This document shows, piece after piece, positions 37,032-46,259 of a stretch of DNA of 64,000 nucleotides. The stretch covers positions 2,852,001 through 2,916,000 of the forward strand of contig NZ_CP043661.1 of the NCBI RefSeq assembly GCF_014217565.1. The letters are read 5' to 3'. How positions within the stretch are numbered: position 1 is the first letter of the stretch; each line of letters starts with the position of its first letter. The stretch comes from Kribbella qitaiheensis. GTDB taxonomy: Bacteria; Actinomycetota; Actinomycetes; Propionibacteriales; Kribbellaceae. A program made the translations under genes and the position numbers. Below the pieces are notes generated by a model. That model had not been told where the DNA came from, did not search any database, and was given only the letters and a program-made list of their open reading frames with translations.

Positions 37032-40000
37032 GCACCGCGCAACCACACCTGCCCGGCACAGCCATCAAGGAAAGCGTTGGGGCGCACGGGCTGGTCGGTT
37101 CCCGTGAGCTAGTCGCCGTCCAGACGTTCGATATAGCCCGCCTCACGAACCACGCCATTCCCATCGTTCCCGGCACGTTTATCGCCGTCTCTGGAGTCGG
37201 GCCGAAAGGAGACAGCAATGGGTCAGGAAAGACCAGCTTTTTAGCAGCTGTAACCGTACTGCTGTCCGATCCACAATGGCGGTTGGACGTTAACGGCGGT
37301 CAGTTGGCTGCTGGTCTTCTATTCAGGCCCGACGCAGCCGGGCAAGAAGCCAGCCGGGTTTCGCCCGCACCCCACGGCTACATCGTCGGAGTTTTCGCCG
37401 ACTCGACCGGTGCTCCTGACAATCTTCTGTCTCTCTGGATCCGGTTGTCGACGACCGCTCCGTATCTGCAGGCCAAGTGGTCAGTCGGCCTGCGTATCGC
37501 GGACGCCGACACGGATCCCGAAAGGTACGAGCAGGCCGACATGATCTGGACCTCGATTCCACCGACCCAACGATGCTCGGCCAAGTCGCTGCAGGCCACC
37601 TTGTACGGCGACGCACCCCGATGCATGGCGTACCTCGACACCACCCTCCGACGGACTGCCGCTTCTTTGTTGTCCCAGCAGATGACGGAGATGAGTCCAG
37701 AGGCAATTGGCCAGTCGCTGATAGACCTTGCCGGTCTGCGACAGGTACTAGAACAGGAACAGGAACAGCGCAATGCACTGGCCGAACAGCAACGCGCACA
37801 GCACAAAGCCCAAACCTCGCACGAACTGCGACTGCACGTGGAGGATGCTGAACTGGCGGCCGTGGCCAACAGACAGAGGGCACGCTCGGCCCTCGCTCGC
37901 GGAGAGCTTATGTGGCGTCTGCACTTCGCTCGCCGCTACGTCGAAATCACTCCGCAACACGAGTCTGCGACGCAGCGTGTGGAGCTAGCCGGTAAGGAAG
38001 TGAAGAAGGCTGAGATCAGCTTTGCCGAGACAAAGGAAGCTCACTCCCTACTCGCCAACCGCAAAGACCTCTCGGCTGCGGAGCGGGAAGCCAAAGTGGA
38101 CTGGGAGGACCAGCAGGACAAGCGGCAGCACGGCGAACAAGCCCGAGCCATCCTGGCAGCCGGGTACAGCAAGATCGCGGCTGAGCGTCCACGCCTCCTC
38201 ACCGAGGCAGACGGATGGGACGGAACTTCGGTTGCCGACCGCGGCCACGGGCTCGCCGTTGCTCAGCGGACAGTTTCAGACCTGCGCGCGAAGCACGAGT
38301 TGGCGCAGGAAACGATCCGAGGCGCGACCGAGGCCCTGCAGCAAGCCGAGAGAGGAACACCGCACGAAATCCTCGAGGTAATGGCGGCCCTGGAGTCGCG
38401 TCAGATCCCACGTTGTGCGCTTGCAGACACGCTCTCCATTGACGAGCCTGCACGGTACTGGTGGGAGCCCGTCATCCATCCCTGGCTGTCTGCAGTAGTC
38501 GTCGCGCCAGGCGACCTTGACTACGCGGCATCGGCCGTCTCCCATCTGCCGGGCACCATTTTGATTCCCGCCGATGGCCCTCTCACCGGTGATGACGGTC
38601 TGCTGTCGTCAACCCAACTTCCACCTGGGCTGAACACAGGGATTCCGATCGGGAGATTCCTATCTGCCCTGGCCAGCCGTCATGACCACCACGACATGCC
38701 ACCACGCGCTGTCGATGCCGCCACGGCGGGTGTCATCGTGATTGGCGGGTTTGATACCGCGATTGCAGGCAGACAGGCCCGTGTCGCGACGGCTCAGGCC
38801 GTACTGGACGAGGCGATGGAGAAGTTGTCCCAGCTTGGGCGGGCTGCGCACCGGGCAAAACTATTCGAGGCTCAGGCAGACACGGAACTGAAGCAGGCAG
38901 AGGCGGCCGAACAACTCGCTAGCAACGATAAGGAGGCCGAAGGTCTCGAAGAACAGATCCGCCAGCTCGACGAGGACACGGTTGCCGCAAGGCAAGCCGA
39001 GTCTGAAGCGTTCGAGACCTGGAAGGATGCCAACCTTCTGGCATCGCAACACCAGAGCCAACTGGAGGTGGCCAAGGGAAACGTAGGGCGCGATGAACGC
39101 GGGCTCCGTGAGGCAAAGGACGCTCTAAAAAAGGCCCAGGCGGATCGTGACTCCCTGCATTTGCCGTACTGGCGCGCCGGGTGGGCGAACACTATAGACG
39201 CGGCTAAGTCGCTGCTCGACGAGCAAGACGAGGCAATTCGTCGGCTAACCGCCAAGCGATTGCGGAATCGTGCCCAGGAAGCACTCAAGGAGGCCTTCGA
39301 CGCTTACCACGCCAACGTCGAAGAGTTGCCCGCCGACATCAAAGACGTCGCGGACCATCGCGAGGATTTGGTCGATGGCGACGAGCCAAGCCCTGGCAGC
39401 AGGACCTTCATGGAGTTGTCACGGCCGCTGCAGACCAGGCTCGACGGCACTGCGGAGCGGGACAAGACCACCGAGACATCTATCCGCCTGGATCGTGCCC
39501 GCCGGCAGGAAACGGTTAGTACACTGCGCGACGAAGTCCATGATCGTACCGAGGCTCTGGAAACCATCCAGGACATGATCGAGCGAAGCATCGAGGGCCA
39601 CTTCTCCAGAATGAGCGCCGCCCTGCAGGCGCTCGACATCAGCCGCGGTGGATACGGGGCGGATCTCTCTGTCGTCTCTCGGCGACCCGAGACCGCGACG
39701 AGCCCCTGGCGATGGCAGGTCTCACCGCAGTGGCGACGAGTCCGAGACGGCAAGCTGATCAACTATCGCGAGGTGGCGAATGGCGCCCAAGTGAAGGTGT
39801 ATGCAGTCCAAGTCACCTTGGCAGCGCTCTTGGCATCCGACTCCACCGCAGGTCGAGTGCTGGTGATCGACGAGCTCGGCAACTCTCTCGGCGAGGTGAA
39901 CCGAAAAGATGTTCTCGCAGCGCTTCGGCAGGTGGCCGAGCGTCAGCGTGTCACCATTCTCGGCACCTGCCAGGACTCGGTGCTTCACGATGCGGCCGAG

Positions 40001-40144
40001 GCATGCCACGAGATTCTCTGGTTTACTCACGCATCGACAGCCGACGCCTATAACCAGCCAGTTCGGATTTGGGCTCACGATCCAGAACAAGGACGCGTGG
40101 AGCTCACCGCGGACTGGATGAGGTCCTTTCGGCCATGGGGATAG
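37028..40144 (+). CDS. SMC-like ATPase (JetC/MksB-like)
   Basis: 1038 residues. Walker A is GPKGDSNGSGKTSFL at about residues 57-71. Long coiled coils cover about 230-430 (QVLEQEQEQRNALAEQQRAQ) and 590-830 (QADTELKQAEAAEQLASNDK). Between them is a hinge-like domain (about 440-590, starting IPRCALADTLSIDEPARYWW). The C-terminal head has an ABC-signature-like NGAQVKVYAVQVTLAALLAS and a Walker B, GRVLVIDELGNSLGEVN, at about 942-957. It is the motor of a Wadjet-type DNA-extruding complex, known in other systems to recognise and cleave circular plasmids. Confidence 0.8.
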   Translation: MSTAQPHLPGTAIKESVGAHGLVGSRELVAVQTFDIARLTNHAIPIVPGTFIAVSGVGPKGDSNGSGKTSFLAAVTVLLSDPQWRLDVNGGQLAAGLLFRPDAAGQEASRVSPAPHGYIVGVFADSTGAPDNLLSLWIRLSTTAPYLQAKWSVGLRIADADTDPERYEQADMIWTSIPPTQRCSAKSLQATLYGDAPRCMAYLDTTLRRTAASLLSQQMTEMSPEAIGQSLIDLAGLRQVLEQEQEQRNALAEQQRAQHKAQTSHELRLHVEDAELAAVANRQRARSALARGELMWRLHFARRYVEITPQHESATQRVELAGKEVKKAEISFAETKEAHSLLANRKDLSAAEREAKVDWEDQQDKRQHGEQARAILAAGYSKIAAERPRLLTEADGWDGTSVADRGHGLAVAQRTVSDLRAKHELAQETIRGATEALQQAERGTPHEILEVMAALESRQIPRCALADTLSIDEPARYWWEPVIHPWLSAVVVAPGDLDYAASAVSHLPGTILIPADGPLTGDDGLLSSTQLPPGLNTGIPIGRFLSALASRHDHHDMPPRAVDAATAGVIVIGGFDTAIAGRQARVATAQAVLDEAMEKLSQLGRAAHRAKLFEAQADTELKQAEAAEQLASNDKEAEGLEEQIRQLDEDTVAARQAESEAFETWKDANLLASQHQSQLEVAKGNVGRDERGLREAKDALKKAQADRDSLHLPYWRAGWANTIDAAKSLLDEQDEAIRRLTAKRLRNRAQEALKEAFDAYHANVEELPADIKDVADHREDLVDGDEPSPGSRTFMELSRPLQTRLDGTAERDKTTETSIRLDRARRQETVSTLRDEVHDRTEALETIQDMIERSIEGHFSRMSAALQALDISRGGYGADLSVVSRRPETATSPWRWQVSPQWRRVRDGKLINYREVANGAQVKVYAVQVTLAALLASDSTAGRVLVIDELGNSLGEVNRKDVLAALRQVAERQRVTILGTCQDSVLHDAAEACHEILWFTHASTADAYNQPVRIWAHDPEQGRVELTADWMRSFRPWG

Positions 40145-40219
40145 ACGAGACTGCGGGCTCAAAACGAGCAAACTGGCCATCCCTCTATGTGTTTCGGCTG
40201 GCGCACCGAGCTTTGGTAA

Positions 40220-41629
40220 ATGATTCCTATGCGTGAGCGCTACAAGCCCCTGCTAGGGGAGCTCGCCGGGCGTACGTCGATCGTGATACGCGGCATACCC
40301 AACGGTGTAGAGGCGGTGACTATTCCGGTTCGACGCGATGGCGAGTCGCGCGTGCCGAAGGATCGGCGCGGCCGTATCAACGCAACACGGGTTGATCTCA
40401 TCTGCTCCGACCGCACGGCGCTTTTCGAGCCACCAGCTGGCTTGTCTCGTCACGATCTGGCCTGGGTGCTATCCACGGGACGGCGGCAATGGTCGACGGT
40501 ACAGAAGCGATTCGGCGACCGCGCATTCGCAGTTGCTCTTGGCCTTGTCCGCGCTGGCGGCGTTATCCTGCGCTGCGGAGTTGACCGGCACACAGTCGAA
40601 CTGGGGCTGCCTGAAAGCTGGACCTTGTCGCATGCTTGGGCCGAGCAGGCTGACGATGAACTTGCAGAGCTCAGACCTCAACGCAACGTGGACGAGGTTC
40701 GCGAGGAACTCGTCGGGCTGCTGAATGGCCTCCAGACGCCACTACAACTCGTCGCAGAAAGATCGGCCCTTCACGCGGTGCCTGTCGGCTCGGCTCTTGC
40801 CCCACCAGCCTGCACGATGACGACCGCGAAGAGCTGGGCGACCTACGAAGCCGCGCTGCGTGCCGCCTGCATCTGGGCGCGCATGGAGCGGATACCCGGC
40901 GCAGCCGAGCTTGCCGGCCTGGCTTGGGGTGACACGCACACCAAGTGGTCGGCCGCTCGCTCCATTGTTTTCAGCCAACTCGTCGGCGTCGAGTTCTCTC
41001 GAGCCGTGCAGAAGTCTGACATCACTATCAGGGTGCGTGGGCCACTCGTGTGGCGGCAGGGAAATGTGATCGCCGATGCAAGTCGCAGTAGGCCGTGGAT
41101 CGGCTTGCCCTCCGAAGGCGTTCGCCTTGCCGGTGAGATTGATTTCACTGCGACCGGAGTTCTGCTGATAGAGAACGCCGAGACCTTTGAACAGGTGTGT
41201 GGGATCGACGAGATCACCGATTCCTGGTTGTGCATCTGGGGACAGGGAAAGGCAGTTGTCAATACGATCGACCTCATCGCCGCACTACCACCGGTGAGAG
41301 TTGCGGCATGGATGGACCTCGACGCCGCTGGCCTCCAGATTTTCACGATGTTGACCCAACGATTAGGCCGGCCGGCGACACCCCTCGGGATGGATCTGGA
41401 GCTGCTCAGCTCCGGCCCCGCTAGGAAGCGAGCGAACCTGGACGAGCAGCGTAAAGCGGAGCGTGAAGACCGGCGTCTTGCCGCAAGTTTGAAGGACCGC
41501 CTCCCACCGTCGCTCCGCAAAGTGGCTGAATACATCGAGGAAACTGGCAAAGCCGTGGAGCAGCAGCCCCTCCATGACGTCGTCCTGCCGATCCTCGCTG
41601 ATCAACTTGCAGCGCTTCCGCAGGTGTAG
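40220..41629 (+). CDS. Toprim-domain nuclease subunit (JetD/MksG-like)
   Basis: 469 residues. The N-terminal half is DUF3322-like, with winged-helix character (GDRAFAVALGLVRAGGVILR). The C-terminal Toprim fold shows the catalytic Glu in GVLLIENAETFEQV (about 313-326) and the acidic pair in AAWMDLDAAGLQIFTML (about 362-378), followed by GMDLELL. JetD/MksG subunits are topoisomerase-VI-like and cut DNA loaded by the SMC complex. It lies 75 bp after the SMC gene on the same strand. ATG 40220 or 40229 are both possible starts. Confidence 0.8.
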   Translation: MIPMRERYKPLLGELAGRTSIVIRGIPNGVEAVTIPVRRDGESRVPKDRRGRINATRVDLICSDRTALFEPPAGLSRHDLAWVLSTGRRQWSTVQKRFGDRAFAVALGLVRAGGVILRCGVDRHTVELGLPESWTLSHAWAEQADDELAELRPQRNVDEVREELVGLLNGLQTPLQLVAERSALHAVPVGSALAPPACTMTTAKSWATYEAALRAACIWARMERIPGAAELAGLAWGDTHTKWSAARSIVFSQLVGVEFSRAVQKSDITIRVRGPLVWRQGNVIADASRSRPWIGLPSEGVRLAGEIDFTATGVLLIENAETFEQVCGIDEITDSWLCIWGQGKAVVNTIDLIAALPPVRVAAWMDLDAAGLQIFTMLTQRLGRPATPLGMDLELLSSGPARKRANLDEQRKAEREDRRLAASLKDRLPPSLRKVAEYIEETGKAVEQQPLHDVVLPILADQLAALPQV

Positions 41630-41864
41630 CGAGAATCATAGGTCCGTTCGTCCCAAACGATGGCGAGCCCCACCACCTCCGACCCACTGCCTCGGCAAAT
41701 TTGGCCGACGAGCGCAAGGCCAGCAATGACTCGGCAGAAGGCGCGCCGCACCCAGGCACCCACACGACGCAAGAGCGAGCCGGTGGGTGGGAGCGCCCAG
41801 AGCGGGCCGCGACGGAGGATCGGCCGGCGACGGGTGTACGGGGTACTTGCGTAGCACAAGCACA

Positions 41865-41890
41865 AAGCCGGTCTCCGTGGAGACCGGCTT
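41865..41890. repeat. Perfect 26-bp palindrome at the 5' border of repeat copy 4
   Basis: aagccggtctcc (41865-41876) and ggagaccggctt (41879-41890) are perfect inverted repeats with only gt between. It lies 235 bp after the JetD stop and at the start of the HTH repeat, at the position where copy 3 has its own hairpin. It could be a terminator or a recombination site. Confidence 0.7.
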
Positions 41891-42338
41891 CGCCTGGGTG
41901 GACGTGCGAGGATCGTATTACAACACGAACGCGCAGGTCAGCGATCTAGAGCGGCTCGCCAAACAGCTGCCGAAGCCGACTACCTCGCGCGAACCAGCCG
42001 CCGCATCACGGAGGCGACCGCGGACCGCCAAGCAGCTCAACGCCGAGCAGACCGCCCGGCTGATTGCCGGCTACCGGGCGGGGGCGAAGTTGCGGGAACT
42101 CGGTCGACAGTTTGGCATCCATCCGGACACTGCCGGGTTGATCCTGCGGCGGCATGGGGTCAAGATGCGATCGAAGGGCCTATCGCCCGACCAGGAGGTG
42201 GAGGCGGAGCGGCTGTACGCCACTGGGCTATCGCTGAAGCGCGTCGGTGAGCGGCTCGGTGTCGATGGTGAGACCGTACGGAGAACGCTGATCGCCAACG
42301 ACTTCAGGCTGCGGGATCAGCACGGAAGGTCGAGGTAG
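41877..42338 (+). CDS. Tandem-HTH DNA-binding protein, copy 4 (most complete)
   Basis: About 153 residues: TGFAWVDVRGSYYNTNAQVS, DLERLAKQLPK, then PRTAKQLNAEQTARLIAGYR, first HTH LRELGRQFGIHPDTAGLILR, linker KMRSKGLSPDQEVEAERLYA, second HTH LSLKRVGERLGVDGETVRRT and tail RLRDQHGRSR. It is the only copy with both HTHs in one frame. The start is unclear (GTG 41877 or 41899, no good ribosome binding site). It resembles the DNA-binding tail of actinobacterial recombinases, so it may be a recombination accessory or a stranded domain. Confidence 0.6.
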   Translation: METGFAWVDVRGSYYNTNAQVSDLERLAKQLPKPTTSREPAAASRRRPRTAKQLNAEQTARLIAGYRAGAKLRELGRQFGIHPDTAGLILRRHGVKMRSKGLSPDQEVEAERLYATGLSLKRVGERLGVDGETVRRTLIANDFRLRDQHGRSR

Positions 42339-42673
42339 GTCTCTTCGGTCGCCCTCCCGAAAGAGAGCTCACTGCAAGCGGCGCCAGACGCAGCTCATCG
42401 ACAACGCGCTGTCCGCCGACCTGCTAAGTCGAGGCGTAACACGGGCTGACGCAGTTGCTTCTGACGCCGAGGATGTCTGTCGTCACGGATATGTACCAGT
42501 CATGGACTGGGGCGCCGATTCAGCTCCGCGCCAAGGACGAGTAGACCACGGTAATCAGCCACGAGTGTCAGGCATCTGTCAACTGACACCGCGCTCATGT
42601 TCGCGAAGGCCCTTCTGCGGAAAACTAGCAGTACATCGCCCGTAAACCTCGACACAGATCCGTAGGAGTCCAG
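42339..42673. other. Intergenic, no supported gene
   Basis: 335 bp of lower-GC sequence between the HTH repeat and the secreted DUF2690 gene. Only a GGAG ribosome binding site just before 42674 is noteworthy. Confidence 0.4.
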
Positions 42674-43207
42674 ATGCACACGATTCCCCGAACACAGCCG
42701 TCTTCTGTAAATGCGTCACAACAATCGACCTCCACCGGTCGACTGGGTGATCCTCTCCGGAGGCGTATGGCTCGACGGCTGAGCACCATAACGATATTCC
42801 TTCTGCTGGTTGCCTCCAGCATGCTCTCCCCAATCGGAATCTCACCGGCGTCGGCGGCGGGCTGCTATCGGCAGGGCTGTAACAATCAGGATCCTCAGGC
42901 AATGGGCTGCTCTGCGGATGCGAAATCTCTCGACTCTTACACATGGAACGGGTTCTACGTGGAGATGCGTTTCTCCCCGTCCTGCAGCGCTGCTTGGACG
43001 AGAGCGACTGTCAATGACTGTAGCCATGGCGGCTCGATCAAGACGATCGCGTGGTACGACTGGCAGGCAACGCAATGGGCGGCTCAAAGCAACGTGCAAG
43101 TACCCTGCTACGGAACCACATGGACGAAGATGTTCTCCTACTACTTCTACATCCAGTCCTGTATTCAGCTGTACGGCGGTCCTCAGTACTGCACACGTAC
43201 TCATTGA
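42674..43207 (+). CDS. Secreted DUF2690 protein
   Basis: 177 residues, ATG 42674 after TAGGAG. A long signal peptide (RRLSTITIFLLLVASSMLS up to SPASAAG) is followed by a DUF2690 domain: CYRQGCNNQDPQAMGCSADA, then YVEMRFSPSCSAAWTRAT with the typical Cys pattern and AAW core. Further cysteines suggest disulfides outside the cell. It converges tail to tail with an HTH-DUF2690 gene (stops adjacent at 43207/43208). The function of DUF2690 is not known. Confidence 0.75.
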   Translation: MHTIPRTQPSSVNASQQSTSTGRLGDPLRRRMARRLSTITIFLLLVASSMLSPIGISPASAAGCYRQGCNNQDPQAMGCSADAKSLDSYTWNGFYVEMRFSPSCSAAWTRATVNDCSHGGSIKTIAWYDWQATQWAAQSNVQVPCYGTTWTKMFSYYFYIQSCIQLYGGPQYCTRTH

Positions 43208-43786
43208 TCACGGCAGGTCAATCCGGTCTGTCTCGCCGTATGCGACCTCCGCGCCGTCGAAACATATGCGAACCCATGCGTGGAGACGGCCGGAGCCAGT
43301 CTTCAGGAGATCACCCCACTGGTAGTCAAACCAATAGTCATCCTGATATTCAAGAGACTCGCCATCCGATTCCCGATCTACACCGATCACAAGATCTACC
43401 TCGTGTCGATGCAGGGCCAGTTTGTCTAAACCCTCGCTCCCGACGAATCTTCCCCACGCCGCTTGCTCTCGATGGGAATATCTCAGCTCGATTTCTCCAA
43501 TGATGTGGCGGCGATCCATGAGCGAGACCTTCTTCGCCGACACCGTGGCGGCATCCAGGTAGCAGCCCGAATCTAGTGGATCAGCCCCGTCAATAACCTG
43601 CTGTTTTGGGCCGGGCGGCCCAGCCATAGCGGCTGTCGGAGGACCTTCAGGTGCCACGCCGGCGAGAGATATCCATCGGCGTCGCCAGGCCAACGGATCA
43701 CCATCGCAAGCTACAACAAACGCCACAGTCACATCGAGTGACGGTGAGGTGCCACGCGCTTTCCGGACAGCTTTTTGATGGCTGAT

Positions 43787-44699
43787 TCAGGCGGCGGATT
43801 GTGTTTCCAGGTAGTCGTCGTGGGCTTGCTGTGGGGTCCGGTAGCCGAGCCCTGAGTGACGGCGTTTAGTATTGTAGCGCAATTCGATGTAGCGGGCGAT
43901 ATCGCGGCGTGCATGGTCGCGGGTCGGGTACTCGGTTCGGTGGGTACGCTCGTTCTTGAGAGCGCCGAAGAACGATTCGGCCATCGCATTGTCGTAACAG
44001 ATACCGGTCCGCCCGACTGATTGGCGAAGATTATTGTTCTTCAAAGTCGCGGCGAACTGGGCGGAAGTGTAGTTGCTGCCCCGGTCGGAGTGAAAGATTG
44101 CGCCGTCGACAAGATCGTGATTCCGCACCGCCATGTCGATCGCGGCTTCGATCAGCGGGGTTTTGTAATTGTCGTCCATGGCCCACCCGATCACAGCTTT
44201 GGTGTGGCAATCGAGCACGGTCGCCAGATAAAGCCACCCTTCCCAGGTCGAGACATAGGTAATGTCTCCGACCATCTTGTGCCCCGGAGCATCAGCGGTG
44301 AAGTCCCGATCTACCAGATCCGGGATCGGGCCGGCCCTGGCCATCCTGCTCGGTCAGACAGTGCCGCCACGGCCGCGGCTGGCACGGCTCCAAACCCAAC
44401 TCACGCATGAGCTTGCGCACCAACTCCAGCCCACAGGTCACACCCCAGGCCACCAGGTCGGCATGCACCCGCCGGTACCCGTAGGTCTCGTCGGACTCTT
44501 CGAACGACTTGACGATGATCAGCTTGAGTTCGCCTTGGCGGCGCGCAGTCGCCGACATCGGACGGCTCCGCCAATCATTGAAACTGGACCGTTTCACCTC
44601 GAGCCACCGGCACATCTTCACAATCGACGGCGCATTTCCGTTCTCTCGGGTCAACCTGTTGGCATACTCCGCATCGATGAACTCGAACTTTTCGCTCAA
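43787..44699 (-). pseudogene. IS3-family transposase OrfB (DDE), frameshifted
   Basis: The first part, from TTG 44699 (SEKFEFIDAEYANRLTREN), has the HTH_21 region (VKMCRWLEVKRSSFNDWRSR, YGYRRVHADLVAWG). After CLTEQDGQ the frame slips; the catalytic core continues in the next frame from GPIPDLVDRDFTADAPGHKM. DDE residues are Asp in MVGDITYVSTWEGW, Asp in FHSDRGSNYTS and Glu in AESFFGALKNE. The C-terminus is RHSGLGYRTPQQAHDDY. One extra G in the ggg near 44333 accounts for the break. Confidence 0.88.
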
Positions 44700-44989
44700 C
44701 GATGATCCTTGGCAAAGTATGCTGCGGCTTTTTTTAGGAACTCGTTTTCCATCCGGAGTTCTCGCGTCTCCCGCTCCAGCTCGCGGAGCCGCGCACGCTC
44801 GTCCATGCTCAATGCCGGTTCCTCGCCGGCATGGTCTCGCTTAAAGGCGCTCACCCAGTTACTGAGGGTTCCCGGGTTGATGCCGAGCTCTCTCGCGACC
44901 TGAGTGACAGAACGTGAAGTCTCAATCACCGACTTCACAGCTTCCTCCCGATACTCAGGAGTGAAATTCTTCTTCGGACGCGGCAACAT
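44696..44989 (-). CDS. IS3-family transposase OrfA
   Basis: 97 residues. The HTH is KKNFTPEYREEAVKSVIE, VTQVARELGINPGTLSNWVS. A C-terminal leucine-zipper-like coil follows (RARLRELERETRELRMENEF, LKKAAAYFAK), as in OrfA of IS3/IS911-type elements. It ends by overlapping the OrfB start. It binds the inverted repeats and pairs with OrfB. Confidence 0.93.
   Translation of the reverse strand: MLPRPKKNFTPEYREEAVKSVIETSRSVTQVARELGINPGTLSNWVSAFKRDHAGEEPALSMDERARLRELERETRELRMENEFLKKAAAYFAKDHR
44729..44735 (-). promoter_or_regulatory. A7 slippery site for OrfA-OrfB frameshifting
   Basis: On the minus strand the codons cta aaa aaa gcc contain AAAAAAA followed by G, 30 bp before the OrfA stop. This is the classic programmed -1 frameshift signal that makes the OrfAB fusion transposase in IS3 elements. 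Confidence 0.8.
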
Positions 44990-45219
44990 CTTCCCTTTCC
45001 GGACAGCTCAATCTTAGTTGAGCCGCTGTCCGGAAGGTTCGTGGCACCTCACGGAAGTGTCCGTCCAGCGGCTGCCTCTGCGAGGCCCGTGTGTGAGTAG
45101 TGCGCCAGTTTCGCAAGCGCACGATAGCTGCGGATGCCGGCTACAGCGCGGAGCCTCCGGAGATCCGCAGCGAACCGCTGAATCGCGAGCACATCCAACT
45201 GACTCACCGTCGGCGGCCC

Positions 45220-46179
45220 TCAGCAAAATGTCGGCGCGGTGGTGGTATCGGCGCGATGAAGCTTTGTGGTGTCTTCGCCATCCATAAAGGTCCATACGGG
45301 AGTCTCTTGAATGGGAGCGCCTGCGCTGCGGAATGGTGCACTAGACGTCCCCAAGATCCTCTTGTAGGTGTGTCCACCGGTAGAGTACGTCAGCTCGACG
45401 CCGCATTCGTGGTAGCCAGCGCACACGTGCGACTGGACCACAATCACTGCCGGCTGGTCATGGCTGACATGGAATCGTGGGCCCAGTTGTGCAGCTGAAA
45501 TATTCTTGGTTGCTGGTACTGACTCCCCGTCGTTGTTAACCACGCCTAAATCTTTCCAGCCGTGAGTATCGAGATTCAACGCAAAGATTCGAGCGTATGA
45601 GCCGCCACATCCCCCCATTGGGTCGTATACCCATTTGGGCTGTACCTGCTTCTTGTCGCGGTAGAAGATCGGCTTCAGGTTATCGATCTGCACCACGGTG
45701 CCGACTTTGGCTGTAAGGCTGACCGAAAGATTGGCACGACCGTATGCAGCCGCATGTTGTTTCGTAAGCAGAACTCGAATGTCTTTGAGTGGATCGCGCC
45801 TAACCCTCTCCGGCGCAACATCGTGCTGCATTGCGGCAACCGTGGTACCTCCATCACATCCCAATGAAACCGGCCACGTGGTACCGATACCAAGAGAGTC
45901 CTGATCCTCGATCACAGGCGCCGCAGATATTGTGCAGTTGTTGCCATTACCGACATTGACACAATTGCTGCTTCCATCGCCGCCGACACTTATATTGCCT
46001 CTCGGCCGCGGAGTTTGCTGTTGCGTCGGTTCTGGCGTTGGCTGTTGTGTCGGTTCTGGCGTTGACTGTTTCGCAGCCTGCTCAGGCTTGGCGAGCTGCA
46101 CCACCGATATCACGAGGCCGATGGCTGCGAAAACTGCACCGATACCCTGCCACATCTGCTTAGATAGCAATTTCTCCAA
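45220..46179 (-). CDS. Membrane-anchored extracellular protein of unknown function
   Basis: 319 residues (TTG 46179; a later ATG at 46155 is also possible). One N-terminal helix (IGAVFAAIGLVISVVQLA) is followed by a Pro/Glu/Gln/Thr linker with the repeat PEPTQQPTPEPTQQQTP and a Gly/Asn/Cys segment (GNISVGGDGSSNCVNVGNG). A globular domain of about 220 residues then carries four or more Cys. No family is recognised. It was co-transcribed with the HTH-DUF2690 gene now split by the IS, so sensing or signalling is possible. Base composition is lower in GC than the core genes. Confidence 0.6.
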   Translation of the reverse strand: MEKLLSKQMWQGIGAVFAAIGLVISVVQLAKPEQAAKQSTPEPTQQPTPEPTQQQTPRPRGNISVGGDGSSNCVNVGNGNNCTISAAPVIEDQDSLGIGTTWPVSLGCDGGTTVAAMQHDVAPERVRRDPLKDIRVLLTKQHAAAYGRANLSVSLTAKVGTVVQIDNLKPIFYRDKKQVQPKWVYDPMGGCGGSYARIFALNLDTHGWKDLGVVNNDGESVPATKNISAAQLGPRFHVSHDQPAVIVVQSHVCAGYHECGVELTYSTGGHTYKRILGTSSAPFRSAGAPIQETPVWTFMDGEDTTKLHRADTTTAPTFC

Positions 46180-46259
46180 CTGAAATGCACCGCCCCATGC
46201 TGTCTGTACGTGTCGAAGTACGACTCTCTGAAGAGACCTGCTGCATTAAATTGACAGGG

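Larger units (their letters stand above)
43745..45051 (-). mobile_element. IS3-family insertion sequence
   Basis: 1307 bp. Terminal inverted repeats are 27 bp (43745-43771 and 45025-45051) with 3 mismatches; each starts tgaggtgccacg inward and ends ttccggacagc. They are flanked by CGG direct repeats (43742-43744, 45052-45054), the 3-bp target duplication. Inside lie orfA and orfB on the minus strand with an A7 slippery run. It is inserted into the HTH-DUF2690 gene. orfB carries an extra frameshift, so transposition is doubtful unless this is a sequencing error. Confidence 0.93.
43208..45207 (-). pseudogene. HTH-DUF2690 regulator gene interrupted by an IS3-family element
   Basis: Joining 45207-45052 to 43741-43208 (removing the IS and one CGG copy) restores a 229-residue protein in a single frame. 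It starts at GTG 45207 (SQLDVLAIQRFAADLRRLRA) and has a typical actinobacterial HTH (GIRSYRALAKLAHYSHTGLA, GRTLPSLDVTVAFVVACDGD, PLAWRRRWISLA). A DUF2690-like domain follows (YLDAATVSAKKVSLMDRRHI, GEIELRYSHREQAAWGRFV). It begins 13 bp after the stop of the membrane protein at 45220, so both formed an operon. The insertion sits just after the LPSLD codons and must inactivate it. Confidence 0.82.
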
